NCBI RefSeq assembly: GCF_020176955.2
Contig: NZ_JAIUCZ020000012.1
Coordinates: 124,001-188,000, forward strand
DNA from: Nocardia sp. alder85J
GTDB taxonomy: Bacteria > Actinomycetota > Actinomycetes > Mycobacteriales > Mycobacteriaceae
Length of the DNA: 64,000 nt
Direction of reading: 5' to 3'
This document shows, piece after piece, positions 32,253 to 41,618 of the stretch (the first letter of the stretch is position 1; each line of letters opens with the position of its first letter). A program made the position numbers and the translations under genes. A model generated the notes under the pieces. It did no database searches. It was not told where the DNA came from and was given only the letters and a program-made list of their open reading frames with translations.

Positions 32253-33530
32253 TCAGGTGAACGGGGGTAGGGCGTCGAGGCGCATCGAGACGCGGCCGGC
32301 GGCTCGCCAGGCTCGGGCGGTGAGATCCGTGTCCTCGTCGGTGACCAGATTGCCCATCACGCGGACGGCGATGCGCTGCAACAGCTTCGATCGCATGACC
32401 GGTGGACCGCCGACCGGGACCGTGCGCGGGTGGGTGGCCAGGGCCGCCAGCCGCCGGGCCACCGAGAAGGTGCGGCCGTATCGGGCCCGCAACGCCTGTG
32501 GCCACACCCGGGTGAGATCCGGTTCGTCCAGCAACTGCGACAGCATGTGCCCGCCCTCGAGGCCGTAGTCGATGCCCTCGCCGTTGAGCGGATTCACGCA
32601 GCCGGCCGCATCGCCGATCAGGGCCCAGTTGCGGCCGGCGACCGTCGAGACCGCCCCGCCCATCGGCAGCAGCGCCGACGCCACCTCGCGGGCCTCGCCC
32701 GAGAACTGCCACTCGGACCGCCGCTGCGAAACATAGTGTTGCAGTAGCGGTTTCAGTGCGATGTGCGACGGCCGGGCGGCGGTGGCCAGGGATCCGACGC
32801 CGATGTTGACCCGGCCGTTGCCGAGCGGGAACACCCAGCCGTAGCCGGGTACCAGGGAGCCGTCGGCATCCCGCAACTCCAGATGTGAGGTGATCCACTC
32901 GTCGTCGCTGCGGCCGGAGTCGATGTAGGCCCGCGCCGCGACGCCGTAGGCGAACTGCCGGTGCCAGGTGCGGCCCAGTAGCTTGCCCACCGGCGACCGC
33001 ACCCCGTCGGCGACGATCAGGAAGCGGCAGTCGACCGGCCGGGCCACCCCGTCGACCTGGACCGTCACCGCCGTGACCCGGTCGCTGTCGCGGGCGATAT
33101 CGGTCACCCGGGCGCCGTCGACCATGCGGGCCCCGGACAGCACCGCCGTCTCCCGCAGCTTGTCGTCGAGTTCGGTGCGCGCGACCGCGCTGCCGTAACG
33201 CGGGAACGACCCGTCCGGCCAGTCGAGCAGGGCCTCGGCACCGAAACCGCACATGCGCAGCCCGCGGTTCACCGTGTGGGTGCGCACCCAGTCGCCGAGG
33301 CCCAGCTGCTCCAGCTCGGCCACCGCGCGCGGGGTGAGGCCGTCGCCGCAGGTCTTGTCGCGTGGGAACACCGCCGCATCCAGCAGTAGTACGTCGCGCC
33401 CGGCACGAGCCGCCCAGGCCGCCGCCGCCGACCCGGCCGGCCCCGCGCCGACCACCAGCACGTCGACCCGCTCGGGCAGTGTGCGCGCCGGGCTGGCAGC
33501 GCGTTCGCGTTCGGCATCCGGGGCACCCAT
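32253..33530 (-). CDS. menJ: Geranylgeranyl-reductase-family FAD protein, MenJ-like menaquinone reductase
   Basis: 425 residues from ATG 33530. FAD-binding VDVLVVGAGPAGSAAA (residues 22-37), PRDKTCGDGLTPRAVAEL, and the second FAD motif NWALIGDAAGCVNPLNGEG. This is the digeranylgeranylglycerophospholipid/menaquinone reductase family. MenJ (Rv0561c) saturates one isoprene unit of menaquinone. The assignment is helped by divergence from the polyprenyl diphosphate synthase gene, as in M. tuberculosis. Confidence 0.85.
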   Translation of the reverse strand: MGAPDAERERAASPARTLPERVDVLVVGAGPAGSAAAAWAARAGRDVLLLDAAVFPRDKTCGDGLTPRAVAELEQLGLGDWVRTHTVNRGLRMCGFGAEALLDWPDGSFPRYGSAVARTELDDKLRETAVLSGARMVDGARVTDIARDSDRVTAVTVQVDGVARPVDCRFLIVADGVRSPVGKLLGRTWHRQFAYGVAARAYIDSGRSDDEWITSHLELRDADGSLVPGYGWVFPLGNGRVNIGVGSLATAARPSHIALKPLLQHYVSQRRSEWQFSGEAREVASALLPMGGAVSTVAGRNWALIGDAAGCVNPLNGEGIDYGLEGGHMLSQLLDEPDLTRVWPQALRARYGRTFSVARRLAALATHPRTVPVGGPPVMRSKLLQRIAVRVMGNLVTDEDTDLTARAWRAAGRVSMRLDALPPFT

Positions 33531-33748
33531 GCGGCCAATCCTTCCAGCCCCGGCGCGCGGGTGTCGACGTGCCCACACCGATCCGCGCATTCCACACGGT
33601 GAATCCTGTGTGCAGGACCACCGTGCGGGTCGATTCCACCGCCCCCGGCGCTGTCTGATTCGTCGCAGCACCAAGGTGTTCATCCGGTCGCCGACGGGGA
33701 CACGCTAGGTTCTGTGGTGTGGGGACGGACGCGGCATTGGGAGACGAC

Positions 33749-34771
33749 ATGACTGCATCGGCTGTCAGCGAGGAGAGCACGGTGGTCGCCGGGGTGGATC
33801 TCGGCGAACCCGAGCTCGCGGAGACCGTGCGTACCGGCCTCGCCGAGGTCGAGAAGCTGCTGATCAGCGAGCTGTCCGACGGTGAGGAGTTCCTGCAGGA
33901 GGCGGCGCTGCACCTGGCCCGCGCCGGCGGCAAGCGGTTCCGCCCGCTGTTCACCATTCTCACCGGGCAGCTGGGCCCGCGCCCCGACGACCCGGCCCTG
34001 GTCACCGCCGCCACCGTCGTCGAACTGGTGCATCTGGCCACGCTGTACCACGACGACGTGATGGACGAGGCGTCGATGCGCCGCGGCGCCCCGAGCGTGA
34101 ACTCCCGCTGGGGCAACAACATCGCGATCCTGGCCGGCGACTACCTGTTCGCACACGCCTCCCGGCTGGTCGCCACCCTCGGTCCCGACGCCGTCCGGGT
34201 GATCGCCGAGACCTTCGCCGAGCTGGTCACCGGGCAGATGCGGGAGACCGTGGGCGCCAAGCAGTCCCAGGATCCGGTCGAGCACTACCTGCGGGTGGTG
34301 TGGGAGAAGACCGGCTCGCTGATCGCCACCTCCGGCCGGTTCGGCGGCACCTTCTCCGGCGCCGATCTCGACCACGTGGAGCGGCTGGCCCGGCTCGGCG
34401 ACGCGGTCGGCACCGCCTTCCAGATCTCCGACGACATCATCGACATCGCCTCGGTGTCGGAGCAGTCCGGCAAGACCCCGGGCACCGATCTGCGCGAGGG
34501 CGTGCACACCCTGCCGGTGCTGTACGCGCTGCGTGACGAGGGCGCCGAGGGCGACCGGCTGCGCACCCTGCTGGCCCGCCCGCTGGCGACCGACGACGAG
34601 GTCACCGAGGCGCTGGAGCTGCTGTCCCGGTCGCGGGGCATGGTGCTGGCGAAGGAGAAGTTGCAGGGCTACGCCGACATCGCGCACGCCGAGCTGTCCG
34701 CGCTGCCGTCCGGACCGGCCAACGAGGCGCTGGACCGGCTGGTCCGGTTCACCGTCGACCGGGTCGGCTGA
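33749..34771 (+). CDS. grcC1: Polyprenyl diphosphate synthase (GrcC1/HepT-like)
   Basis: 340 residues from ATG 33749 (GGGAG upstream; an in-frame GTG at 33719 is less likely). First aspartate-rich motif LYHDDVMDEASMRRG, second DDIIDIASV, and GGKRFRP for IPP binding define trans-prenyl synthases. It makes the long isoprenoid chain, probably the menaquinone side chain, consistent with menJ next door. Confidence 0.88.
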   Translation: MTASAVSEESTVVAGVDLGEPELAETVRTGLAEVEKLLISELSDGEEFLQEAALHLARAGGKRFRPLFTILTGQLGPRPDDPALVTAATVVELVHLATLYHDDVMDEASMRRGAPSVNSRWGNNIAILAGDYLFAHASRLVATLGPDAVRVIAETFAELVTGQMRETVGAKQSQDPVEHYLRVVWEKTGSLIATSGRFGGTFSGADLDHVERLARLGDAVGTAFQISDDIIDIASVSEQSGKTPGTDLREGVHTLPVLYALRDEGAEGDRLRTLLARPLATDDEVTEALELLSRSRGMVLAKEKLQGYADIAHAELSALPSGPANEALDRLVRFTVDRVG

Positions 34772-34909
34772 CCGCGGAGCGCCGGTCCGGCCGGTCGTCA
34801 CGGACGCCGCTCGCCGGCGAGAGGAACCCGGCGGCGGCGCATATCGTTGACCTCGTGTAACGCAAACGAGTAAGGGGGCGCGCGCGGCCGACAGAGAGGC
34901 GGGTCCGTT

Positions 34910-35794
34910 TTGCATACACACGGTTTCGGGAACGGGGTCAAGACCTTCGGGCTGATGGTCGGCCTGTCCGCGCTGATCGTCTGTGCCGGGGCGTTGTTCC
35001 GCAGCCCGACCATCCTGTGGATCTCGGTGGCCCTGGCCGTCGGCATGAACGCCTACGCGTACTTCAACAGCGACCGGCTGGCCCTGAGGGCGATGCACGC
35101 GCAGCCGGTCTCCGAGCCGGAGGCGCCGGCGATGTACCGGATCGTGCGGGAGCTGGCCACGGCCGCGCGGCAGCCGATGCCGCGGCTGTACATCAGCCCC
35201 ACCAACGCCCCCAACGCGTTCGCCACCGGCCGCAACCCGCGGCACGCGGCCGTCTGCTGCACCACCGGCATCCTGCAGATCCTGGACGAGCGGGAGCTGC
35301 GCGCGGTGCTCGGGCACGAGCTCTCGCACGTCTACAACCGCGACATCCTGATCTCGTCGGTGGCCGGGGCGCTGGCGTCGGTGATCTCCGGCCTGGCCAA
35401 CCTCGCCTATTTCGCGGGCATCTTCGGCGGCGGCAACCGCGACGGCGAGGGCCCCAACATCGTGGGCGTGCTGCTGGTGTCGCTGCTCGGCCCGATCGCC
35501 GCCACGTTGATCAAGCTGGCGGTGTCGCGCTCGCGCGAGTACCAGGCCGACCAGGACGGCGCGTCGCTCACCGGCGACCCGCTGGCGCTGGCGTCGGCGC
35601 TGCGCAAGCTGGAGCGGGGCGTGCAGGCGGCTCCGCTGCCCGCGGAGCCGCAACTGACCGCCCAGTCGCACCTGATGATCGCCAACCCGTTCCGGGCCGG
35701 TGAGCGTGCCGCCCGCTGGTTCTCGACCCACCCGCCGATGGCCGACCGGATCCGGCGGCTGGAGGAGATGGCCGGCGGCACCCGGCGCTACTAG
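34910..35794 (+). CDS. htpX: HtpX family membrane zinc metalloprotease
   Basis: 294 residues from TTG 34910, with AGAGAGGCGGG upstream. Two N-terminal helices (FGLMVGLSALIVCAGALF, ILWISVALAVGMNAYAYF), the zinc motif VLGHELSHVYNRD, a further helix pair after it, and the downstream Glu in SREYQADQDGA. It degrades misfolded membrane proteins. The stop overlaps that of the convergent YajQ gene by four bases. Confidence 0.93.
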   Translation: MHTHGFGNGVKTFGLMVGLSALIVCAGALFRSPTILWISVALAVGMNAYAYFNSDRLALRAMHAQPVSEPEAPAMYRIVRELATAARQPMPRLYISPTNAPNAFATGRNPRHAAVCCTTGILQILDERELRAVLGHELSHVYNRDILISSVAGALASVISGLANLAYFAGIFGGGNRDGEGPNIVGVLLVSLLGPIAATLIKLAVSRSREYQADQDGASLTGDPLALASALRKLERGVQAAPLPAEPQLTAQSHLMIANPFRAGERAARWFSTHPPMADRIRRLEEMAGGTRRY

Positions 35795-36282
35795 CGGTAG
35801 TTCACGAACTGGAGTGCGACGTCGAAATCGCCGCCCTTGAGCAGTGCGATGACCTTCTGCAGATCGTCGCGACTCTTGGCGCTGACCCGCAGCTCCTCGC
35901 CCTGGATCTGCGCCTTCACGGCCTTGGGGCCCTCGTCGCGGATCTTCTTGGCGATCTTCTTCGCGTTCTCCGTCGAGATCCCCTGGACCAGGGTTCCGGT
36001 GATCTTGTACACCTTTCCGGAGGCGGCCGGCTCGCCGGCGTCGAAGGCCTTCAGCGAGATGTCACGGCGGATCAGCTTCTCCTTGAAGACGTCCAGCGCC
36101 GCCTTCACCCGGTCCTCGGAGGCGGCGGTCAGCACGATCTTCTCCTCCCCGGACCATTCGATGCCGGCGTCGGTGCCCCGGAAGTCGTAGCGCGTGTTGA
36201 GCTCCTTCGCGGCCTGGTTCAGGGCATTGTCGACCTCTTGGCGATCGACCTTGCTGACGACATCGAATGAGGAATCGGCCAC
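35791..36282 (-). CDS. YajQ family nucleotide-binding protein
   Basis: 163 residues. ADSSFDVVSKVDRQEVDNAL, NTRYDFRGTDAGIEW, GISTENAKKIAKKIRDEGPK and VSAKSRDDLQKVIALLK match the YajQ (DUF520) family at full length. Members bind nucleotides, in some species cyclic di-GMP. Confidence 0.93.
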   Translation of the reverse strand: MADSSFDVVSKVDRQEVDNALNQAAKELNTRYDFRGTDAGIEWSGEEKIVLTAASEDRVKAALDVFKEKLIRRDISLKAFDAGEPAASGKVYKITGTLVQGISTENAKKIAKKIRDEGPKAVKAQIQGEELRVSAKSRDDLQKVIALLKGGDFDVALQFVNYR

Positions 36283-36395
36283 AGTACGCTCCTGTCTGGC
36301 GGTCGGCGTTCTAGCAGAATTTCTACCCCGAACGCCGGACGCGGGTCGCCCTGGTACCCCGTATCCGTCCGGAAGGCGGTCGCTGGCCTGGCGGT

Positions 36396-36426
36396 TTGCA
36401 ATCGGGCCAGGGGTTCGTTGTATTCT
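36396..36426 (+). promoter_or_regulatory. Possible promoter for tRNA-Tyr
   Basis: TTGCAA at 36396-36401 and TATTCT at 36421-36426, 19 bp apart. The -10 lies 24 bp before the mature tRNA. The spacing is longer than ideal. Confidence 0.4.
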
Positions 36427-36449
36427 GCTCCAGCGCTACCGCAGCGCAC

Positions 36450-36530
36450 GGCAGGTTGCCCGAGCGGCCAAAGGGAGCTGACTGTAAATCAGCCGCGCAA
36501 GCTTCGGAGGTTCGAATCCTTCACCTGCCA
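36450..36530 (+). tRNA. tRNA-Tyr (GTA)
   Basis: 81 nt, acceptor GGCAGGT/ACCTGCC, anticodon GTA at 36484-36486, long class II variable arm (CGCGCAAGCTTCG), TTCGAAT T-loop. The CCA end is not encoded. Confidence 0.95.
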
Positions 36531-36534
36531 CCGC

Positions 36535-36570
36535 GAGCCCCCGTGGAGTTCTCTCCACGGGGGCTCTTCG
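36535..36570 (+). terminator. Rho-independent terminator after tRNA-Tyr
   Basis: GAGCCCCCGTGGAG and CTCCACGGGGGCTC form a perfect 14-bp stem with a TTCT loop, immediately after the tRNA. Confidence 0.9.
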
Positions 36571-36752
36571 CTGCTCCGGGGTCGGTGGCACCCGCCACCC
36601 GGCCGCGGCGTCTCCGGCCCGCCGCCGGGGATCGTGCCTGCCACGAGCCGAAAAAATGTCCTCTGACCTGACGGTTTGGTATCGGGGCGGCGGAGTGTGT
36701 AACCTCGTTCAAGGCTTCAGCGCCCCGGTTTTATCGGAGCGCCAGCGGCCAT

Positions 36753-36825
36753 GCCCCCTTAGCTCAGTCGGCAGAGCGTTTCCATGGTAAGGAAAAGGTC
36801 AACGGTTCGATTCCGTTAGGGGGCT
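36753..36825 (+). tRNA. tRNA-Thr (GGT)
   Basis: 73 nt, acceptor GCCCCCT/AGGGGGC, D-arm AGCTCAGTCGGCAGAGC, anticodon GGT at 36786-36788, T-arm ACGGTTCGATTCCGT. Confidence 0.95.
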
Positions 36826-36914
36826 CGCCGGATTGCCGGTGTGTGACCGACTCGGCACTCTGAGGCTGTAGAACCACAGGGCCAGGCCGCCACCCGCCGC
36901 AGTACCGTGCATAT

Positions 36915-36987
36915 GGCGGTGTAGCTCAGGCGGTAGAGCAAACGACTCATAATCGTTGTGTCGCCGGTTCGAGTCCGGCCATCGCTA
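36915..36987 (+). tRNA. tRNA-Met (CAT, elongator type)
   Basis: 73 nt, acceptor GGCGGTG/CATCGCT with two G-U pairs, anticodon CAT at 36948-36950, T-arm GCCGGTTCGAGTCCGGC. It lacks the initiator-type three G-C pairs in the anticodon stem, hence elongator. Confidence 0.92.
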
Positions 36988-37034
36988 CCCATATACACAC
37001 TCGACCCTCGGGTTGACCGGAAAGAAGGCAAATC

Positions 37035-37205
37035 GTGGCCGCGAAGTCCACCGATGTCCGGCCAAAGATCACCTTGGCCTGCGAAGAGTGCAAGCACCGC
37101 AACTACATCACCAAGAAGAACCGGCGCAACGACCCGGATCGGCTGGAGCTGAAGAAGTTCTGCCCGAACTGTGGCTGCCACCGCGCCCACCGCGAATCTC
37201 GATAG
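37035..37205 (+). CDS. rpmG: 50S ribosomal protein L33
   Basis: 56 residues from GTG 37035 with AAGAAGG upstream. KITLACEECKHRNYITKKNR and FCPNCGCHRAHRE carry the two CxxC pairs of the zinc-binding (C+) L33. It is followed directly by a terminator hairpin. It lies beside hadAB, as rpmG2 does in M. tuberculosis. Confidence 0.93.
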   Translation: MAAKSTDVRPKITLACEECKHRNYITKKNRRNDPDRLELKKFCPNCGCHRAHRESR

Positions 37206-37283
37206 AACCACCACGCGAACTGCTGCCGCACGCGACGTTCGTGGTGTGTCTGTCGCGAATATCGTCATAGAAGTGCAGAATCT

Positions 37284-37320
37284 GTGCCGGAGCAGGGTTT
37301 GGGCCCGCTCCGGCACTTGG
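37284..37320 (+). terminator. Hairpin after rpmG
   Basis: GTGCCGGAGC (37284-37293) and GCTCCGGCAC (37307-37316) pair around a 13-base loop and are followed by TTGGTGT. Confidence 0.6.
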
Positions 37321-37384
37321 TGTAAGTGCGGTAGTTATCCTCCGCCGATCCCCGGGTAGCGGGGTCAGATAGGGACAGCCTTCC

Positions 37385-38458
37385 GTGACAATCAACACCG
37401 AGGACACTGGCGTCATGACCGACGAGGCGACCGTGTCCGCAGAGTTCGATCCGGCGGCGAACGCGGCAGCCGCGGTCGGTCATCACTATCGGGTCGAGGA
37501 CCACTACGAGGTCGGCCGGGAGAAGGTGCGCGAGTACGCGCGCGCGGTTCAGGACTACCACCCGGTGCACTGGGACGAGAGCATCGCGCGCGAGTACGGC
37601 TACGACGGCCTGCTGGCGCCGCTGAGCTTCATCTCCCTGGTCGGCATCCTGGCCCAGCGGAAGCTGTTCGAGCACGTGGTGACCGGTTACGACCTCAGCC
37701 AGATCATGCAGACCGACCAGATCCTGGAGTTCCACCGTCCGATCCGGGTCGGCGACCATCTGCTCTGCGACGTTTATCTACACTCCTTCCGGCAGGCCTT
37801 CGGCGGCGACATCATCGTCACCAAGAACATCGTGACCTCCCGCGGCGAGCTGGTGCTCACCACCTACACCACCCTGATCGGGCGCAGCGGCACCGATATC
37901 GATCCGAACCTCACCGACGCGGTCCGCAACGTGCTCATGCAGGGCACTCCCGAGGCGCCGGGCGACCCGCACAGCGCGCCGCCGGTCACCGCAGTCATCG
38001 AGGATCTGCACGCGCCCGCGCCGGTGATCTCCGGCCACACGCTGCGGTTCGAGGACGTCGCCGCCGGGCAGGAGCTGTCGCCGCGGACCGTCCGGCTGAC
38101 CCGGGGCGATCTGGTCAACTACGCCGGTGTCTCCGGCGACCCGAACCCGATCCACTGGAGCGACGGCGTCGCGAAGCTGGTCGGCCTGGACGACTGCGTC
38201 GCGCACGGCATGCTCACCATGGGCCTCGGCGGTGGTTTCGTGACGTCCTGGCTGGGCGATCCGGGCGCGGTCAAGGAGTACAACGTCCGCTTCACCAGCC
38301 CGGTCTACGTGCCCGCCGACGCGGCCGCGGAGATCGAGTACACCGGCAAGGTGAAATCGGTCGATCCCGAGACCCGGACCGCCGTCGTCGCCATCGTCGC
38401 CAAGTCGGACGGTCGTAAGATCTTCGGGCGCGCCACCGCGACCGTTCAGCTCAGCTGA
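37385..38458 (+). CDS. hadAB: Fused HadA-HadB (3R)-hydroxyacyl-ACP dehydratase
   Basis: 357 residues from GTG 37385 (ATG 37415 also possible). Residues 30-185 are HadA-like (double hot-dog partner, YHPVHWDESIAREYGYDGLL, FHRPIRVGDHLLCDVYL). Residues 215-355 are HadB-like, with the MaoC hydratase motif YAGVSGDPNPIHWSDGVAKL (catalytic D and H) and HGMLTMGLGGGFV. In M. tuberculosis HadA and HadB are separate proteins in the FAS-II cycle that dehydrates 3-hydroxyacyl-ACP for mycolic acids. Here both are in one chain. HadC is not seen nearby. Confidence 0.92.
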   Translation: MTINTEDTGVMTDEATVSAEFDPAANAAAAVGHHYRVEDHYEVGREKVREYARAVQDYHPVHWDESIAREYGYDGLLAPLSFISLVGILAQRKLFEHVVTGYDLSQIMQTDQILEFHRPIRVGDHLLCDVYLHSFRQAFGGDIIVTKNIVTSRGELVLTTYTTLIGRSGTDIDPNLTDAVRNVLMQGTPEAPGDPHSAPPVTAVIEDLHAPAPVISGHTLRFEDVAAGQELSPRTVRLTRGDLVNYAGVSGDPNPIHWSDGVAKLVGLDDCVAHGMLTMGLGGGFVTSWLGDPGAVKEYNVRFTSPVYVPADAAAEIEYTGKVKSVDPETRTAVVAIVAKSDGRKIFGRATATVQLS

Positions 38459-38704
38459 GTCCTCGCCTGACCTGCGAATTGCCCCGGGTACGAGCCCGAT
38501 TGGCCTTTCGCGGGGGCGGTGACGTAGACTCGGGCATCTGGGGTTACCAGCCGCTGCGCGCTGCTCTGAGAGGGGCTGGTTCCAGGCGGACTCGGGAAGT
38601 CGAGTTCTGCCGGGGCCGGCAACCGCGGGGCGGCGCGTGTGTTGTGTAACACTGGGAATACAACTGAAAAAGATAGTGCTGGATAACCAAGGACGTCCAG
38701 CCGA

Positions 38705-38777
<73 letters not shown>

Positions 38778-38811
38778 CACTGGATGCCAGCGACGACGAG
38801 AAAGGATCGAC

Positions 38812-39240
38812 GTGAGCGACGAGCGGGACATTCGCCACGGCGCGCGTGCGTCGGACGAAGGCGATGGCACCGCCGCGGTGAGTCGTCCGAGCGGTAAGCG
38901 ATCCGCTCGGCGGTCTCGTACGCAGTCGTCGTCGAGCGTCGACACCGGATCGGTCGCCACTCTCGAACGGACCCGGCCGCAGTCGGCATCCCGGAAGACC
39001 TCCACCTCGGCGAGTACCAAGGCCGAGAAGTCGGGAAAGAGCGGTAAGGGCAATCCGCTCAAGCGCCTGGTGAAGTTCATGCGCGAAGTGGTCGCGGAAC
39101 TCCGCAAGGTGATCTGGCCCAACCGCAAGCAGATGGTCACCTATACGAGCGTGGTGCTGGTGTTCGTGGTCTTCACGATCGCCTACATCAGCGGGTTGGA
39201 CGTGGCGTTCATCAAGGGTGTCAACTGGCTGTTCGGCTAG
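38812..39240 (+). CDS. secE: Preprotein translocase subunit SecE
   Basis: 142 residues from GTG 38812. A long polar Ser/Lys/Arg-rich N-terminal extension (about 80 residues) precedes the conserved amphipathic helix LKRLVKFMREVVAELRKVIW and one membrane helix (YTSVVLVFVVFTIAYISGLD). Part of the SecYEG channel. Confidence 0.95.
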   Translation: MSDERDIRHGARASDEGDGTAAVSRPSGKRSARRSRTQSSSSVDTGSVATLERTRPQSASRKTSTSASTKAEKSGKSGKGNPLKRLVKFMREVVAELRKVIWPNRKQMVTYTSVVLVFVVFTIAYISGLDVAFIKGVNWLFG

Positions 39241-39352
39241 CTGACCGTCGACGCCGGCAACCGTCCCGCCGCGAGCGAACGAGGTGGACCATCCGCCGGA
39301 TTCGCCCCGGCACGCAGAGGATGTACGTGACGACACAGGAAGCGAGTGCCCA

Positions 39353-40099
39353 GTGAGCACCCCGGAGAACGGCACAACCGACGAATTCCAGGCAGACGAC
39401 GTGTTCGTCGAGGAATCCGACGACGCCGTGGCGTCCGAGCCGGCCACCGAGCCCGCCCCTGCCGCCGACATCGAGGAAGATCCGGTCGCGGCCATGAAGG
39501 CCGCGCTGCGCCGGGCCCCCGGCGACTGGTACGTGATCCACTCCTACGCCGGCTACGAGAACAAGGTGAAGACCAACCTCGAGACCCGCGTGCAGAACCT
39601 GGGCCTGGAGGACTACATCTTCCAGGTCGAGGTCCCGACTGAGCAGGTCACCGAGATCAAGAACGGCCAGCGCAAGAACGTGCAACGTAAGGTGCTGCCC
39701 GGCTACATCCTGGTCCGGATGGACCTCAACGACGAGTCGTGGGGCGCGGTGCGCAACACCCCGGGCGTCACCGGATTCGTCGGCGCCACCTCGCGCCCCT
39801 CGCCGCTGTCGATCGACGACGTGGTGAAGTTCCTGGTCCCGGCCTCGCAGCAGCAGAAGAAGCCCGCCGCCACGGCGGCCTCCGCCGAGAGCACCGGCGA
39901 GACCCCGATCGTCAAGCCGACCATCGAGGTCGACTTCGAGGTCGGCGAGTCCGTCACCGTGATGGACGGCCCGTTCGCGACGCTGCCCGCCAGCATCTCC
40001 GAGGTCAACGCCGAGCAGCAGAAGCTGAAGGTGCTGGTGTCGATCTTCGGTCGTGAGACCCCGGTCGAGCTGGCATTCACCCAGGTCGCGAAGATCTAG
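39353..40099 (+). CDS. nusG: Transcription termination/antitermination factor NusG
   Basis: 248 residues from GTG 39353, AGGAAG upstream. An acidic N-terminal extension of about 55 residues, NGN domain (WYVIHSYAGYENKVKTNLET, VLPGYILVRMDLNDESWGAV) and C-terminal KOW motif (FEVGESVTVMDGPFATLPAS). It couples RNA polymerase with Rho or the ribosome. Confidence 0.96.
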   Translation: MSTPENGTTDEFQADDVFVEESDDAVASEPATEPAPAADIEEDPVAAMKAALRRAPGDWYVIHSYAGYENKVKTNLETRVQNLGLEDYIFQVEVPTEQVTEIKNGQRKNVQRKVLPGYILVRMDLNDESWGAVRNTPGVTGFVGATSRPSPLSIDDVVKFLVPASQQQKKPAATAASAESTGETPIVKPTIEVDFEVGESVTVMDGPFATLPASISEVNAEQQKLKVLVSIFGRETPVELAFTQVAKI

Positions 40100-40255
40100 T
40101 CCGGCTCCGGGGCCGATTCCGGCCCGCGCGCACGCTGCGACTACACTTGCCCGGTTGCGCTCGCTGTCTCCGTTCGTCGTCGTACGGGCGGGTGCGAGCG
40201 CGAATCCAGGAACAGGCTTACGGGAATCCGTGAGGAACCGAACCAAGGAAGAAAG

Positions 40256-40690
40256 ATGCCCCCCAAGAAGAAGAAGGTCTCCGGGCTCATCAAGCTCCAG
40301 ATCAAGGCCGGCGCGGCCAACCCGGCGCCGCCGGTCGGCCCCGCGCTGGGTCAGCACGGTGTCAACATCATGGAGTTCTGCAAGGCGTACAACGCGGCGA
40401 CCGAGTCGCAGCGTGGCCAGGTCATCCCGGTCGAGATCACGGTCTACGAGGACCGTTCGTTCGACTTCAAGCTGAAGACCCCGCCTGCCGCCAAGCTGAT
40501 CCTGGCCGCCGCCGGTGTGCAGAAGGGCTCGGCCGAGCCGCACCGGAACAAGGTCGCGCAGATCACCATGGACCAGGTCCGGGAGATCGCCAAGACCAAG
40601 CAGGAAGATCTGAACGCCAACGACATCGACGCCGCGGCGAAGATCATCGCGGGCACCGCTCGCTCGATGGGTATCACCATCGCCGAGTAG
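40256..40690 (+). CDS. rplK: 50S ribosomal protein L11
   Basis: 144 residues, full length. KKVSGLIKLQIKAGAANPAP, PVGPALGQHGVNIMEFCKAY and the C-terminal RNA-binding domain GTARSMGITI. AAGGAAG lies upstream of the ATG. Confidence 0.98.
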   Translation: MPPKKKKVSGLIKLQIKAGAANPAPPVGPALGQHGVNIMEFCKAYNAATESQRGQVIPVEITVYEDRSFDFKLKTPPAAKLILAAAGVQKGSAEPHRNKVAQITMDQVREIAKTKQEDLNANDIDAAAKIIAGTARSMGITIAE

Positions 40691-40766
40691 TCCACCCGGA
40701 CTCACTCAGGTGGGAGGGCCGGCCAGGCCCGACAACCACATCTGAACTACTCGAGGACAGAGAATC

Positions 40767-41480
40767 ATGGCAAAACGAAGCAAGGCTTATCTCGAGGCGG
40801 CCGCCAAGGTCGACCGCGACCAGCTCTACGCGCCGCTGGCGGCCGCGCGGCTCGCCAAGGAGACCGCGACCACCAAGACCGACGCGACCGTCGAGGTCGC
40901 CGTCCGTCTCGGCGTCGACCCCCGCAAGGCCGACCAGATGGTCCGCGGCACCGTGAACCTGCCGCACGGCACCGGTAAGACCGCCCGCGTCATCGTGTTC
41001 GCGGCCGGTGAGAAGGCCGCCGAGGCCGAGGCCGCCGGTGCGGACGCCGTGGGCGCCGAGGACCTGATCGAGCGGATCCAGGGCGGCTGGCTCGATTTCG
41101 ACGCCGCGATCGCCACCCCGGACCAGATGGCCAAGGTCGGCCGCATCGCGCGCGTGCTGGGCCCGCGCGGCCTGATGCCGAACCCGAAGACCGGCACCGT
41201 GACCACCGATGTGGTCAAGGCCGTCAACGACATCAAGGGCGGCAAGATCAACTTCCGCGTCGACAAGCAGGCCAACCTGCACTTCGTGATCGGCAAGGCC
41301 TCCTTCGACGAGAAGAAGCTGGTGGAGAACTACGGCGCCGCGCTGGACGAGATCCTGCGCGTGAAGCCCTCCACCGCGAAGGGCCGCTACGTCAAGAAGG
41401 TGACGATTTCGACGAACACCGGCCCGGGCATCCCGGTGGACCCGAACCGCACCCGCAACCTCACCGAAGAGGACGCGTAG
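40767..41480 (+). CDS. rplA: 50S ribosomal protein L1
   Basis: 237 residues, full length. RLGVDPRKADQMVRGTVNLP, VLGPRGLMPNPKTGTVT and the GKAS segment are L1 signatures. In other bacteria L1 represses its own operon. Followed by a strong terminator. Confidence 0.98.
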   Translation: MAKRSKAYLEAAAKVDRDQLYAPLAAARLAKETATTKTDATVEVAVRLGVDPRKADQMVRGTVNLPHGTGKTARVIVFAAGEKAAEAEAAGADAVGAEDLIERIQGGWLDFDAAIATPDQMAKVGRIARVLGPRGLMPNPKTGTVTTDVVKAVNDIKGGKINFRVDKQANLHFVIGKASFDEKKLVENYGAALDEILRVKPSTAKGRYVKKVTISTNTGPGIPVDPNRTRNLTEEDA

Positions 41481-41494
41481 GCAGTAGACCTTCG

Positions 41495-41530
41495 AGGGCC
41501 GGTACGGATTCCGTACCGGCCCTTGTTGTT
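41495..41530 (+). terminator. Terminator after rplA
   Basis: AGGGCCGGTACGG / CCGTACCGGCCCT perfect 13-bp stem, ATT loop, followed by TGTTGTTT. Confidence 0.92.
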
Positions 41531-41618
41531 TCGAAAGCCTGCCGGCCACCGGCTCGTCCGTTGTGTTCCGATCGCTGTTATGTCAACTCATTACCGACCC
41601 AGCATGTAAATTGATCGC

